Origin: Reticulitermes speratus
Taxonomy: Eukaryota > Arthropoda > Insecta > Blattodea > Rhinotermitidae
Assembly: GCA_021186555.1 (NCBI GenBank)
Contig: JAJKFL010000003.1
Span: 27,144,908 to 27,208,907 of the forward strand
DNA length: 64,000 nt
Direction of reading: 5' to 3'
Positions within the stretch are counted from its first letter, which is position 1, and each line of letters opens with the position of its first letter. Below the pieces are notes generated by a model. That model saw only the letters and a program-made list of their open reading frames with translations. It made no database searches and had not been told where the DNA came from. Both the position numbers and the translations under genes were made by a program. This document shows, piece after piece, positions 23,137 to 35,642 of this stretch.

Positions 23137-24065
23137 ATACATGTAGAGAATTCTGAGAGCCACGTGCGAATCACAGGTTGGTGTGCGCCCTGGAAAGTTG
23201 CCAGTCTTGCGGAGCACCTTGTTTTTGCAGGCGCTACTGTTTCAAAAGATGGGTGGCTTCTGCAATTTAGCAGGCCGGTTAGGTAGTAATTATTATAAAA
23301 CTAATGGGCGTTTTATGGGGCGTTAATTTAATGTTTGGACGGCCTTGGCTTCAATAGTTTATATGTGGATTCTCCAAGTAATCCTTTTACCACAGGTTAA
23401 ACCGAAATATTTAAACACAGTTTAAAAGGGAATGTTCGGTCCATTCAATGAAAGATTAAACTTAACCCGAATTATATTTGAAGATTAATTTTTTACTGCA
23501 CCGTAAATATATTCCTTCTCCACCATACAAACCAGTCACGGCGTGCTGTACAGGGAAATAATCTCTATTTATTCTGAGATCCTTACAAATCAGAAGAAAA
23601 AAGTTTGTGAGCAGAATGTAGAATTTTTAATGTGGCACATAAAGTAAACGTTAGACTTTGGAAGGTTAAGGGCATCAATACGTTTTTGTTGGTGTCTCTC
23701 TAAGCATTTACTTTAAAGGGAATGGGAACTGAAATTGCAGAGATCCTTATAATGCACGCGTTGTACCTTCTAGAATACTTGCCTAAGATTCTTTCAAAGT
23801 AGTCACAAATAGGCTTATTAATGTAATACCAATTAAAAAAGAGTATTGGAAATCTTTGTCTGGAACCCTGCTACCATAGATCACACAGCCTGCTACCAAC
23901 CTGCCATAAGGCTGACATCTGCTCAATTCACAAATCTGTTATTGTCAGACACGTAGAATTTGTGGGTATAAGAAAATGCACTTAACAAAGCCACCACTGA
24001 TGTACATTCTTCTTACTTCATATTCTCATATGCTTTGTCTACTGTAAGGTCGTTCCTTTTTACTG

Positions 24066-24200
24066 TGCGTGATTTCAGGTTTGCGCCGCGGTGAGATATC
24101 TTCGCTATTCTGGGATGCTACGCAGCGTTGATTCGTAGTTAATTACCAAGGTTTCGGGATAACCTGTCGGTCCCATTTTCAAGATTGAAGCAGCCCAAGA
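24066..24200 (-). repeat. Solo arm of Penelope-like family 2, minus strand
   Basis: The minus strand reads CTTGAAAATGGGACCGACAG, TTATCCCGAAACCTTGG, ACGCTGCGTAGCATCCCAGA and CCGCGGCGCAAACCTGAAAT. Confidence 0.75.
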
Positions 24201-24374
24201 AAAATTCCTCTAATCACAGGCAGATTGTCATTTTATGTAATATGATCCACGTAGACTGACAAACGTGTGCCGACGTTTCAGAGGAAACTTTCTATCTTCC
24301 TTTCTTTCTTAGTCTGACTTCTTCTACCTACTCACTGTAGGTGTAGAGGATTATTGTTGCACCTGATCACATTC

Positions 24375-24558
24375 GACACACACAATTGGTAGGACTCATC
24401 TGGGCCAGGGATCGGCCCGTCGGAGGGATATTTATCTGACAATACACAACATTCACAAGAGACGAACATCCATGACCCCGGCGGGATTCGAAACCGCATT
24501 CCCAGTAAGCAAGCGGCTGCAGACCCACGCCTTAGATCGCGCGGCCACTGGGATCAGC
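24375..24558 (-). mobile_element. tRNA-derived SINE family B, 3'-truncated copy
   Basis: Reverse complement of the family B head (CCAGTGGCCGCGCGATCTAA) and body. The AAGCCTCG tail region seen in other copies is missing. Confidence 0.82.
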
Positions 24559-25224
24559 TCAGAGGAAAATGCTGCCTCTAAACTCAGGGTACACTATGCT
24601 CTTCAAGTCTACAGTTGATAAGAAACTTGTGTCTGTTTTGTTCTTGTGTTATTTAATGATATTTCCATGGAAGTATTTTAAATGGTAAATTACCCCACTC
24701 CTGAAGGAGAGACAGCTTGGAAGACGTAGTTTTAAAATTTGACAAATGTATATGTAGGCCTATGCAAATTATACATTACACCTTAATTTCAAAGATGTAA
24801 ATACACAAACATACGAGATACAAATTATTGTTTTTTTTATTATCATCATTATTATTATTTACACTACTTATTAGCATGTACATTTTTAATAACAGAGTGC
24901 TGAGTAAGGACTAACTTTTGATTATACACCTTATGTTTATGTATCTATTTTAACTTAAGGTATAATGTATAACTGTAAATTTTGTAAGCTTTAGGCACCA
25001 CCTGTAAGTGCTTTATAAAAATCTCCCTAATGACGACATCAAAGCCAAAATTTGTCAGAGACAAAATCAATAAAAACAATTTAGTTGCGATTGCAAGTTT
25101 GGGTGTACCGATGTGGTTTATATATTGATCTAATTAAGCATTATTCTGGGTTTGTGGTTTAAAAATATTTACAGCCAGTCGACATCTATAAAACTAATGC
25201 AATAACAAATATTTAATCAAATTT

Positions 25225-25360
25225 CACATTATATTCACCGTGCATTCTGTCTTGTATAATAGCTTTTATTTTAACCAACATATGCACTACACCTTTGTCG
25301 TCATATACAATCCTACATATGTTTCGACTACTTATTGGTCATCATCAGGGGGATCAAAGT
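25225..25360 (-). repeat. Solo Penelope-like LTR-type repeat with hammerhead-like motif
   Basis: Minus strand: hammerhead-like motif at 25309-25355 (core CUGAUGA plus U, stem II GAC/GUC, GAAAC, ACAUAUGU, A; stem I AUCC/GGAU with two extra C). About 60 bp follow, then GAATGCACGGTGAATATAAT. Confidence 0.6.
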
Positions 25361-25609
25361 ATATAAACACAGACTACACATCCATTATGATAGTTGGTTC
25401 ACATTCAATGTTAAAATAAGATGAACTATGTTCACTATAAAAACATGTAGCATTTTTGCTTCAGTGGTTATAATATATAAGTGCGTTTGATTTCCTTTTT
25501 GGATTAAAACGTTTAAAATTCATTTAAAATTATTGGCAGCTGGTCTTGTTTCCTTCTCAAATGGCTGGTGAATTTATCTGTGGCGTGTTGTTGTGCCGTG
25601 TTCTGTAGG

Positions 25610-25665
25610 CTTCGCTTCCACTATTGCTGGGGTCTGTATCAGACCATTAAGATGAGTCTTCAGAA
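25610..25665 (+). repeat. 55-bp repeat shared with 27508
   Basis: CGCTTCCACTATTGCTGGGG, TCTGTATCAGACCATTAAGA and TGAGTCTTCAGAAATA occur here and at 27508-27563 in the same orientation with one or two differences. Confidence 0.85.
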
Positions 25666-26059
25666 ATACAAAAAAAATATTTAATCATTAGGTATTAATT
25701 GTGCGTATGGTAAATTATATACAATCTACAATTGTCCATGAAGGTTACATTCTTTTTTTAATTTACAAACAAACTTAGCAGGTACGGATTACCGCTCACT
25801 AGCGCACTGCTTCTATTCATTGCGTTCAAATGCTTACTTTTACCACGGCGAAACACTTTTTATAAATGGAGGCAATCAGGCGGACTCACGGAAGGAAGGC
25901 AGGTAAGTTTCTTTAGATAGTGTGACAAAATGTTATAACGCTTTCTTGATACATGCAAGTTCCAACCCAAAACCTGAGACAAAATATCGCATTGTTAATC
26001 TATAATCACTTTAATCAAGTATACATAACATGTCATCAGAAATACCTTGAAAGTTCTGA

Positions 26060-26395
26060 AATTTGTGCTGGAGAAGGATGGAGAAGATCAGTTGGACCGA
26101 TCGTGTCAAACATGACAAACTGTTACACCTAGTCAAGGAGAAGAGGAACATCCTACACACAATAAAATTAAGAAAGGCTAAATGGGTAGGAACTTCATCC
26201 TAAACACGTTATTAAATAAAATATAGAAGGAAAGGGGAAGTGACGGGAAGACGAGGAAGAATATGTAATAAGCTACTGATGACTTTATCGAAAAGAGAAG
26301 ATACTGGAACTTGAAAAGGACGCACCACATCGCGCACTGTGGAGAACTCGCTTTGAAAGAGGCTATGGATGAACATCACATATCACGATAAGCGG
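26060..26395 (+). mobile_element. Decayed 3' fragment of the RTE-like LINE
   Basis: Matches the last about 330 bp of the coding part (TGGAGAAGATCAGTTGGACC, later GGAGAACTCGCTTTG and GGCTATGGA) with several indels, clearly older than the other two copies. Confidence 0.8.
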
Positions 26396-26778
26396 ATCCC
26401 TGTCACCATGGCATGGCGCGTCCTCAGGTTGCGGATGTAAGAGACGGCCTCCAGATAAGGAGGGTATCTGCCAACATACTGAAAAAGCAGTCGCGGTCAG
26501 CCGACAAGGAATGATCCTCTAGACTGGGTGCTGGGCGAAGGGCTAACAACTTCCTGCCGTAAAAATAATGTTACGAAATGGAATAGACCTGGACAGATCC
26601 TTGCCTACGACGTAAGCGATGGAAAATGGACATGAGCTCTGCACATGAAATTTGAGAAGCCTGTATGGGTCAGGTCACTAACACAGTGGCCGGAGAATTA
26701 GCGAAGTACAGATTAGATTTAGTGGTAGTAAAGGATGTTAGATGTAACGTCACGTGTAAGAAGGACTTGTCTGTGCGT

Positions 26779-27030
26779 GATTTCAGGCTTCCACCGTGGT
26801 GTGAAAGAGATGTGCGCTCCTCTGGAATTTTACACAGCGTAGATTGGTAGTTTGTTAACGTTTCGAGACAACCTATCGGTCCCATTTTCAAGGGTCAAGC
26901 AGTCTTCGGACTGCCTGACCCTTGAGGACTGCTTGACCCTTGAAGATGGGACCGATGGGTTGTCTCGAAACGTCGGTAACAAACCACCAATCTGTGCTGC
27001 GTGAAATCCCAGAAGAGCGAAGATCTCAAG
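26779..27030. repeat. Palindromic pair of Penelope-like family 2 arms
   Basis: The arms face each other around 26910-26920 (TCAAGGGTCAAGCAGTC versus GACTGCTTGACCCTTGA, with an extra partial copy CTGCCTGACCCTTGAG in the centre). Each arm ends in AGAGCG/CGCTCT-type and CTGTGCTGCG/CGCAGC sequence. Confidence 0.85.
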
Positions 27031-27729
27031 GACTGGACTGTTGAATGAATTTTCTTCAATTTACAAGATTTTTGCTAACTTCTCTCTGTTGTCGCTCAAG
27101 ATTAGTGACTTTAATTAATCATTATTTATATCTAAGGCACGAATTATAACGATGTACGAATAAATCATTTCTGCTACGAGGCGATAATTGCGTTCGTGTG
27201 AGACCTCGCGTTATAGATAATCGCATAATAAGAACAAGGTCAGATAAGAAAAAATTTGGACCGTCACCCGGATTTATATCTTCACACTGGTCTTTATGTG
27301 AAAGTTCGCGTTACACAAACAGCGTTCATCGATTCATCAATCGCGTTATAGCCAGTTCGCGCTAAAGAAACACGCGTAACAGCAGAACTGACTGTATTTG
27401 GTACTTCCTTTATGTGAATTCACAATATGTCATAGCTACAGGTTATGGTTTAAATCCAACAAGGCGACCTCTTAACACTGAGTGCTGTGCTCGGTAGTGG
27501 AAAACATCGCTTCCACTATTACTGGGGTCTGTATCAGACCATTAAGATGAGTCTTCAGAAATAAGGCTTTTGTTCGCTATACATCAGTTTTACTGCCACA
27601 TTCCTGTACTACATACAGAACAGAGGACAATGTTTCTTGTTGCTTTCTAAGCGTTTAAACCTTGGCTGACTGGAATATGCGTTAGACCCCACCTCCTGGC
27701 TCGGTTTTACTATAATTAACGTGTGTAAG

Positions 27730-28265
27730 TTTTTATGCGCTTTCGCAAAATTGCGAAAAGCGACTATCAGCTTCGTCATGTCTCTCTGTCTCTCTGCCTG
27801 TCCGTCCGTCTGTCCGTCCGCATGGAATAACTCGGCTCCCACTGGACGGATTTTCATGAAATTTGATATTTGAGCACTTTTGTTTCGAAAATCTGTCGAG
27901 AAAATTCGAGTTTCATTAAAATCTGACAACATAACGTTTACTTCACATAAAAACCTATGTACATTTATGATAATGTCTCGCTCAATTCTTCTTAGAATGA
28001 GAAATGTTTCAGACAAAAGTCGTAGAGAAAATAAAAATATAATTTTATGTTCAATACATTTTTTCCGAAAATCGTACCGTTTATGAGATAATGTGGAAAG
28101 ATATCGTACAGCCAGACAGGTCAACGATGACAATATAATTCGCCGCATGCGCTTGGCATGCTGGATGACTAAGATTATGTAACACTTATTGCTCTGCCAC
28201 GGCAACAATGGTTACGCGAACGCGCGTCAATGTTACGTTTATACGTACATTGCCTGTCTTGTTTC
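27730..28265 (+). repeat. Dispersed repeat E, copy 2
   Basis: Best preserved copy. It continues past the 21150 homology into TGCCACGGCAACAATGG and ACGTACATTGCCTGTCTTGT, also found in the 49265 copy. The 199-codon minus-strand frame across it is not supported as a gene because the repeat copies do not conserve it. Confidence 0.82.
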
Positions 28266-28984
28266 ATCTATGGATGATCACAACTACGGTCTTTGGTCCG
28301 TATAATCCCCCGTGAGTTTCAACGGACCTATTCTCCAAGTCGTAATATTTACCCGCATAAAAGGATACATCTCATAAATGGCACTTGATATAAGGCCTGG
28401 ATGTCAGTCTTCAGTTTAAATTCATCGCTTCACTGGAGAGATGAAAAAAGACAAAATAATGCCGGAAGACTAATATTTTGAAACATGGTGGTAACTATAT
28501 GCACCACCTAATGAAACATTTACATATTACACTTTTTCTCATTAAGTGATTTATGTATTTCGTATTATTCTCGATATAAACCCCGATTATTAGCCTAACG
28601 GCAGTAATTGATTGAGCTTCATAATGTAACACAGACAGGCTACGTTTCTTGTCAGCATACTGTTACGACCCCAGGCGCCTCAGATTTAAAATTTCGTGTA
28701 CTTTTTTTTTCTACAACTGTGAGAACAGTACGACACGTTCTTGCAAAACTGTCTTAAAAATCGTCAAACATATCACAAAAACTTTACTTAAATTTGTCTT
28801 TAAAATCCTACGTCAAAGCTTGTGACCTTTCTTTCTGAACCGTTTTGACCCATAATCTCATTATTATCTGATTCGATTCTTAAGTTTACACACATAAGTC
28901 AAGGACAATAGTCATTTGTGTTTGTAGGGAATTCCTATCGCGCGTTTCTTTCTGACACTTTTTGACACTAATTGCGGAGACATA

Positions 28985-29893
28985 ATGATGCCGGAAGCAG
29001 CGACATCAGTCGCGACATGAAGCACAGAGCAAATGATGCTCGAGATGGTTCATGATCGTGTAGCAACAGGCGTGACCAGAGTGGTCTGAACGGCTGCTGT
29101 ACTGCGATGTGGAAAGCAAATGGAAAAACTACTACATTATTACTTTTCCTGGATAGTCTCTTCCAGAAACAGAGACAAATTCCAAATGCGAGATGCTTCC
29201 TCTGGAGACAAAACATTCCGGAGGTAACCTACTCCCCCATTCGGATCTCCGGGGGGGAGTGTTTCTAGGGGAGACACCACGCGGTAATGACTACAGACAA
29301 AAGCAGAACATGATAACAAAGGATGCAAGGTGTACACGTGAAATTAAATCCAGAATTGCCATGGCAAAAACAGCATTCAACAAGAAGAAAAATCTTTTCA
29401 CCAGCAAACTGGAATTAAATTTAAGGAAGAAACTAGTAAAGTTCTACATTTAGAGCATAGCTTTGTATGGTGCTGAAACGTGGACACTTCGGAAAGTAGA
29501 TCAGAAGTATCTGGAAAGTTTTGAAATGTGGTGCTGGAGAAGAATGGAGAAGATCAGTTGGACCGATCGTGTGAGAAATGAAGAAGTATTACACAGAGTC
29601 AAGGAGGAGAGGAATATACTACATACAATAAAAAGAAGAAAGGCTAACTGGATTGGTCACATCTTGCGTAGAAACTGCCTTCTGAAACACGTGATTGAAG
29701 GAAAGTTAGAAGGAAGGATAGAAATGACGGGACGACGAGGGAGAAGACGTAAGCAGCTACTGGATGACCTTAAGGAAAAGAAAAGATACTGGAAATTGAA
29801 AGAGGAAGCACTAGATCGCACCCTGTGGAGAACTCGCTTTGGAAGAGGCTACGGACCTGTCGTAAGACAGACTACAGAATGAATCAATGAGTC
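28985..29893 (+). mobile_element. Internally deleted copy of the RTE-like LINE
   Basis: 28985-29305 matches the 5' region of the LINE at 45479 from ATGCCGGAAGCAGCGACATC to the GACAAAAGC block. It then jumps about 2.3 kb to ACATGATAACAAAGGATGCA and runs to the TACAGAATGAATCAATGA tail. The endonuclease and the YADD region are missing. A 139-codon frame at 29463-29882 keeps the C-terminal domain without stops. No clear TSD was seen. Confidence 0.85.
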
Positions 29894-30365
29894 ACAAAGA
29901 GTTCCGACTATCACTTAGGGTGCCAATTCCTTGAAACACATTTTTAGCAATTTTAAATTGGTTCGTGATTCGCCTTGTACCTCAATTACGGTACGATCAT
30001 TCTGTACTGAGCACAGAATGATCGTTCATGGTGTACACATAAAGTGACAATATACAGAATTTGCCACTTGATTACACTCAGAGATCTTACTATTACAATA
30101 CGTTTGGATGCAGCAGGTTTTAATAACTGTCTTGTATTATAACAACTTTAACACGATTTTAATGTAACACTACACACTGATGTACGTGTATTAATATCAT
30201 ATTGGCGTTATATACTTCACCATTTATAATTGACAAGCTGTATGATAACGCTGTATACGTCTTGTAAGTATTGATACTCCGTAAAGAGAGTTATGGACAG
30301 TAGCCGAAACATGTAGTAGTGCTTAATGTTACGCATTTTCCGTGCAGTTGCGTTACCCATACGAG

Positions 30366-30617
30366 TTCTTTTACCAACCACTGCACAAAATTTATTTTTT
30401 GCTCCTACACGTTTCGGTTACGTTTTGTAGCCGTCGTCAGGGAGCCAGTATTATACAGATATGATCAGCGTGTTTTACGTCGATGAATGGTAATGTACAC
30501 ATTAGCTAATAACGCTGATCACGTGTGTATAATACTGGCTATCTGACGACGGCTACAAAACGTAGCCGAAACACGTAGGAGCAAAAATATTTTGTGCAGT
30601 GGTTGGTAATAAAACTC
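30366..30617. repeat. Fold-back element with paired hammerhead-like motifs
   Basis: The arms run from TTACCAACCACTGCACAAAA to TTTTGTGCAGTGGTTGGTAA. Minus-strand motif at 30401-30446 (stem I GCUCC/GGAGC, core CUGACGA plus C, stem II GGCUAC.., GAAACGUGUA). Plus-strand motif at 30535-30582 (CUGACGA plus C, GGCUAC-AAAAC-GUAGCC, GAAACACGUA). Confidence 0.9.
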
Positions 30618-31689
30618 GATGTAGGAGTGCTTTTATATTCAGAAATTAATGCAATTTGTTGGTAATGAATTTGTGTACATGCATCAACTGCACTTAATAT
30701 GTACATAATTAAGGAAAAATAATCTTTATGTACAATATTTTAGTGGTTACAATTGAAAACTGAGCCAAACGAACACAGTCCATCCCCTATTAAAATCCAT
30801 TTTAATATTATCCTCTTTCGCAAGCCTGTGTATTTCAAGTGATCTGAACCCTTCAAGTCTTCCAACTTATCATTTGTGTGCATTTCTCAACACCATCTCT
30901 TTTACATGTCACGTGCATCTCAGTCTCTTTCATTTTATCACCCTAATAACATACGCTCAGGATTAAAAATTATGAAGCACTTCATTGCGTAGTTATCTCC
31001 ATTCACCTCCGCGTCCTGTTCCCAGACACCATTAATCTACATTCTTTCCTCAACGCAGAGTTTCCTAACCTGTAGTTCGTAGACAATTTATGATCCATTT
31101 TAACATTACCCTTCTACATACGAGTTCTCAATACCACAGCGACTTACTACGCTTTTTAGTCAGATAAATCGGACTTATTCTTTTACAGTTATCCTCAATG
31201 ATCTAGAAACAACAATCAATCAGTAATTACCACCCAACAGACTAGAAAACGTCTGTATTCTGCCTGATCCTAATTTCCTAATGGTCTGAGTTATTAACGG
31301 TAAGAAAGCGTGAGGAATTTGACACTTGCTGCAGAAAGCTTTGACGTCGTTACGCCTTCAAAGGGATGCTTATGCTTTGTGATTGATTTTGAGCAAACAT
31401 GTTCATGTGGTCAAACATAGGAAGATACACTATTATACAATTTATGCATGAATATTATCAAGCAACTAGCCATTACCCATGCACAGTACAAATATTGAGC
31501 AGGCCTATCTGGGCGACTCTCAGCTTATCAAGTACAAGACCATGGACCTAGGTCTATCTGAGCGGCTGTTAGCTTATCAAATTTGGCTTACCCTACGCCA
31601 TGAAGGTAGGCCTGTTGTTAATGCAGACCATCATAAAGAAATTCAAGTGACGTTAAGATTTAAATTGTATTAAATTCTTACATGAATCC

Positions 31690-32360
31690 AAAGTGCTTTT
31701 TCACTCAGTCGACATGACTTTATTGGTAAACAAATTTATTTTAGTTTACAATAACTAGCTACATGCTTCAATTCTTTAACCAACCAATGCACCTTTTATT
31801 TTCTCACTTCTATTCACCCTACATATGTTTCGACCGTATTTTGATCATCATCAGGAGTATATCGATATAGTCACTTCACTGTTCACTCATTCATTAGGTA
31901 TTAACGTAGAACATTATGCTGTTTACAGTAATTGGCAGTCACCAATAGCTAAAACTCAATCACAGTTTCTTCAAGTTTTGAATTTTCTCGGTATATATAT
32001 ATATATATATATTGTGTTAGAAGTTCGGAGCACAGCACTATAAGTTGTGAACACAGGGCACTATGTCGTTGGAGATATCAACCTCGTTAAAATTATTAAA
32101 ATTATCACTTTTAAAATTTAAAATTCAAATTTATTAAAATTGAAATTGTTGGCAGTCGGTCTTGTATAACTGTTGATGTCCATCTCCTGTAAGAACATAG
32201 TTATCAAAGTTTTTTCATGAAGGTAGGGTGGATAGAAGTGAGAAAATAAAAGGTGTATTCGTTGGCTAAATAATTGAAGCTTATAGCTAAGATGCACGGT
32301 GAACATAACGTAAAACTAGCTACATGTTTCGATTGTTACTAAAGCCGTCATCAGGCTATA
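31690..32360. repeat. Nested fold-back with two minus-strand hammerhead-like motifs
   Basis: CCTTTTATTTTCTCACTTCT-type arms pair at 31785-31815 and 32219-32250. Motif at 31815-31862 (stem I ACUC/GGGU, CUGAUGA plus U, GAUC/GGUC, GAAACAUAUGUA) and at 32317-32358 (stem I UAGC/GCUA, CUGAUGA plus C, GAAACAUGUA; stem II weak). TGCACGGTGAACATAACGT lies between. Confidence 0.72.
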
Positions 32361-32629
32361 CCATTACAAAAGATTAAAGGAGTAAAGGTAACCTAATATC
32401 ACATACCAATTCACTACGACAATAAATGTGTCCCGAGGAACTTAAAGAAGATTAAAATGACCCACTTATACTGACTTTTACATTTGAATGTGAAATAAAA
32501 ATGGCGAATATAGAAATGGTATAAGAAACATGAAGATGCCCGATATACGAGTCTATTGTGGGAGAGTAGATTATAATAGCCCTGTTACTCAGCTAACCAC
32601 TTTTATTATCACTACAGCCTTCGGAGATA

Positions 32630-32800
32630 TTGGGGTGTGACACATTTTCTGGTACATCTTCAGGGCCATATCCTGAAGATGGAGAAGTAAGTTCCCTCCA
32701 AACCGCTGGTAATTGCCTAACAAACTACACGGTGTCACATTCCAAAACACCGCAGTCTTCATTTTTACTGCCGTAAACCTCAATTTCAATCTACATTAAT
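32630..32800 (-). repeat. Dispersed repeat with FWNVTPCSLL reading frame
   Basis: Minus strand FTAVKMKTAVFWNVTPCSLL then YQRFGGNLLLHLQ. Relatives are at 9025-9207 (minus, [11 protein letters not shown]) and 52898-52990 (plus, VLTAITMKITAL). The frame recurs in insect repeats and is not a gene. Confidence 0.6.
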
Positions 32801-33284
32801 AGAAACCTCACATCTTCTGAGCAGAACAATCAGACTTAAACACTATGTCACCAATAAATACATGCTAAATATCCAGCCTACCTCATCTTAAGTAGACTCG
32901 TAACATCCATTAAGTACACGAGTAGGTGATTTCAGAACTTAGTCCATTACACGTTTCCAAAAAGAATACGAAATTCATTTCATGAAACACACATACATCC
33001 ACATACTGAACATCACCGCAAACGACAGTTCCTGAGAGGGATATAACCGAACACTGACTGAATGTGGACAAGAGACAGATGAAGTAACACGAACCCACAC
33101 TTCCACCACTGCTGATGTGATGCATGTCAAATGTGTCGGGGTGATGCGCTTGCAGAACTGAGTTTTTTGAATGTCTGTACTGAGAGAAAATTGTCACTAG
33201 CTCACTACGGGTAAAACACGCATTAGTCAAAAACACCGCATTACCCTTTAAGCCTGGAATTTATGTATCCTACACGTGTTTATA

Positions 33285-33480
33285 TTTAAATAGTCCAGGT
33301 CCTGCTTCGAAGAAAGACCCGGTCTCCATTACAAAAACTAACCGCTTTGTGCAGTCTAGGAAAATAATCGCTGGTTATTGTGAGAATTGTATGAAACACG
33401 TAACAGCACTGTGTGGGCAAAATGCAGAGTTCCTGAGTGTTAAGGTAGGTGGTACAAGTAGTAACCACGGTACTACAAAT
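33285..33480 (-). repeat. Dispersed repeat F, minus-strand copy
   Basis: GGTCTCCATTACAAAAACTA, AATAATCGCTGGTTATTGTG and GTGTGGGCAAAATGCAGAGT are the reverse complement of the 9545 repeat. Confidence 0.65.
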
Positions 33481-34065
33481 TGTTAAAATCCTGCTATGCG
33501 TGTATACGCGACAAAGTACACGCATAGAACAGCTCCATCTGTTGAGTCAAAAGAAAATTGAAAATATTAATATAGAAATTATATTTCTCACAGGCCATGT
33601 CATTCCATGGAAAGTCATTCCCTGCTGAATACATCAACTCAAGTCAGCATTGACTTACTGAGATGACAGAGTAATGTCTAGAAGCTTAGTATAACAAAGG
33701 GCGAGACAATCATGCATATTTAGGCAATAATACTGCCCCTCTTTCACAGCAACTTACAGTCACAAGCTCTCTAATAAATAAACTGTTTTGAGGGAGTCTG
33801 TGCAGTTCCACACCCTCTATTACAAATAGCAGCTTTGTGACCAAGAAGCAATCACTCGTACGGACATTTCTAAAATTGCTTAACCATTACCTCCTTCTGT
33901 AAGTGGTCCATACACACTATTAGCTAATTTTATATTACTTTCACCGTGCATTTTCAATTCAATTTCTATTAACCAATTAAATGCACTCTCACTTTCAACT
34001 ATTTAATTGTTTACAAATTTACATTAGCTAATGTTGATCAAAATCACTACTTTTCAATGCGGGAG

Positions 34066-34290
34066 AGCGCAGTCGATACAGCGAGCAGCTATGGGCTGGA
34101 AGACGGAGGAATCTAGTTATAATTCCCGGAAAGGGCAAGACGTAGTATTTCTCATGACTAAAACGTTAAAAGTAAGGCCACCCCTACTCGTTGGATTCCA
34201 GGGACCTTCTTGTCGGTGGAGAAGCGGCCGGGGCGTGAAACTGACGACACCTCAACCTAGTACAGAAGGTAAGAATGTGTGGAAATAATA
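34066..34290 (+). mobile_element. SINE-like repeat family C copy
   Basis: Has GCTATGGGCTGGAAGACGG, AATTCCCGGAAAGGGCAAGA and a GTGAAACTGACGACACCTC segment matching the 8165 copy. The 3' end is missing. Confidence 0.68.
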
Positions 34291-34711
34291 AATATCTCGA
34301 CCTCTGCTCTCATACATGGCGTAGTGCTTAACCAGCACAAGGATAAGTTGGCCTTAGTTTCACCATTTGTCCGCCGAGTTTAAAGTTATGCGTACGTTAA
34401 ATATACAGGCCTATTCCTGTTAAATTCGTAGAAAATAAATACTGGGGCAACGGCAAATTTCAAGTACTCACGTCCCGTCTGAAAGAAAAAAGTTCCAAAT
34501 TTTTGAAGCCTCATTCACTTTCCACAATAAACACTAACTACACATCAGCTAAATTACGAAGATTCAACAGAATGAAAAGAGTACGGAGAATCTGTGGATG
34601 CCTAATTTTATAGAACATGGGAAAACATACATACGAAATAGCGCAATTTCACAGCTTTTCTAAGTCAGATCGCAAAAATGTTACTTTTTCCATTATCAGG
34701 ATAGCACAGGG

Positions 34712-35301
34712 CAGCGGTCGCCAACCGGTGGTCCGCGGACCACTGATGGTCCGCGAGAAAATTTTGGTGGTCCATGGAGAAATTTGGACATTATTAGCAA
34801 TTTTTATGTTTATTATACTAATTCATTATATTCTGATCGATCTATCATCCGACGACAGTCTCAAAGCTAAATTCCACTCGTCCTCATCAAGACATCATTT
34901 TTGGCTCTCGGTAAAAAGTGAGTACCCAGTGCTGAGTGAAAAAGCCATCAAAATTTTGAATCCATTTGCAACAACCTATTTGTGTGAAAAGACATTCTAA
35001 TCTGTTACGGCAATTAAAAACAAGTACCGTTGTCGGCTTGAAATACAAACGGCTCTCCGTGTTGCAGTGACGTCATTGGAGCCAAGAATCCATAAACTTA
35101 TTTCAAACAAGCAGCAACAAATATCACACTAATAATTTTGTTATAATTAAACAAGTGCATTTCATATTAATAAAATGGAACTTTTATGGTCATTATTTTA
35201 TAGATGTTTGTACCTTTTTAAAAAAATTCATGTTAGTGGTCCGCGGGATTCAAAATTGTGAGTTTAGTGGTCCGTGAGGTCCGAAAGGTTGGCGACCGCT
35301 G
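34712..35301 (+). mobile_element. Internally deleted hAT transposon, 8-bp TSD
   Basis: 590 bp bounded by inverted repeats starting CAGCGGTCGCCAACC and ending GGTTGGCGACCGCTG. The host duplication GCACAGGG lies at 34704-34711 and 35302-35309. An 8-bp TSD with CAG...CTG ends is the hAT hallmark. Subterminal GGTCCGCGGACCAC and GGTCCGCGGGATT repeats face each other. Confidence 0.95.
34835..35132 (+). pseudogene. hAT transposase C-terminal remnant
   Basis: Reads FHSSSSRHHFWLSV, YPVLSEKAIKILNPFATTYL and CEKTF, then a stop at 34998-35000, and continues AIKNKYRCRLEIQTALRVA to a stop near 35131. This is the hAT dimerisation end of ZBED/GTF2IRD2-like transposases. The catalytic part is deleted. Confidence 0.82.
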
Positions 35302-35642
35302 GCACAGGGTAATATTATGGAATGATAAAACAGGTTCAAAGTTGTTTCCACTGGTCTCAAACGTGATGAGTCTTAAAATCAAATCTATCTGATGACAGCT
35401 CTGTGCGCAAGTCATAGACCAAATGTAATTTCCTTATCTGTGTTAAAATTCAATGGGTTACTATGCGTATGTTTACATGGCAACCATCTTAGCAGTGATA
35501 ATAACTCAAATACATAGGATCTGTCATTCTAGACTTAAGAACGTTAATTTATTTTAATTAAGAGAGATACAGCTTAATTTGCTAAATGGATCAACATAAT
35601 GTGTCTAGTCACTTTTCAGATTTATTTTTATGTATGTAAACT

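Noticed and set aside
22831-23217. 128-codon minus-strand frame containing PPVGFEPTI
   Set aside because: It is the antisense of a tRNA-derived SINE with a TSD; the same peptide appears wherever this SINE inserts, so it is not a gene.
27609-28208. 199-codon open frame on the minus strand
   Set aside because: It lies across dispersed repeat E, and other copies of the repeat do not keep the frame.
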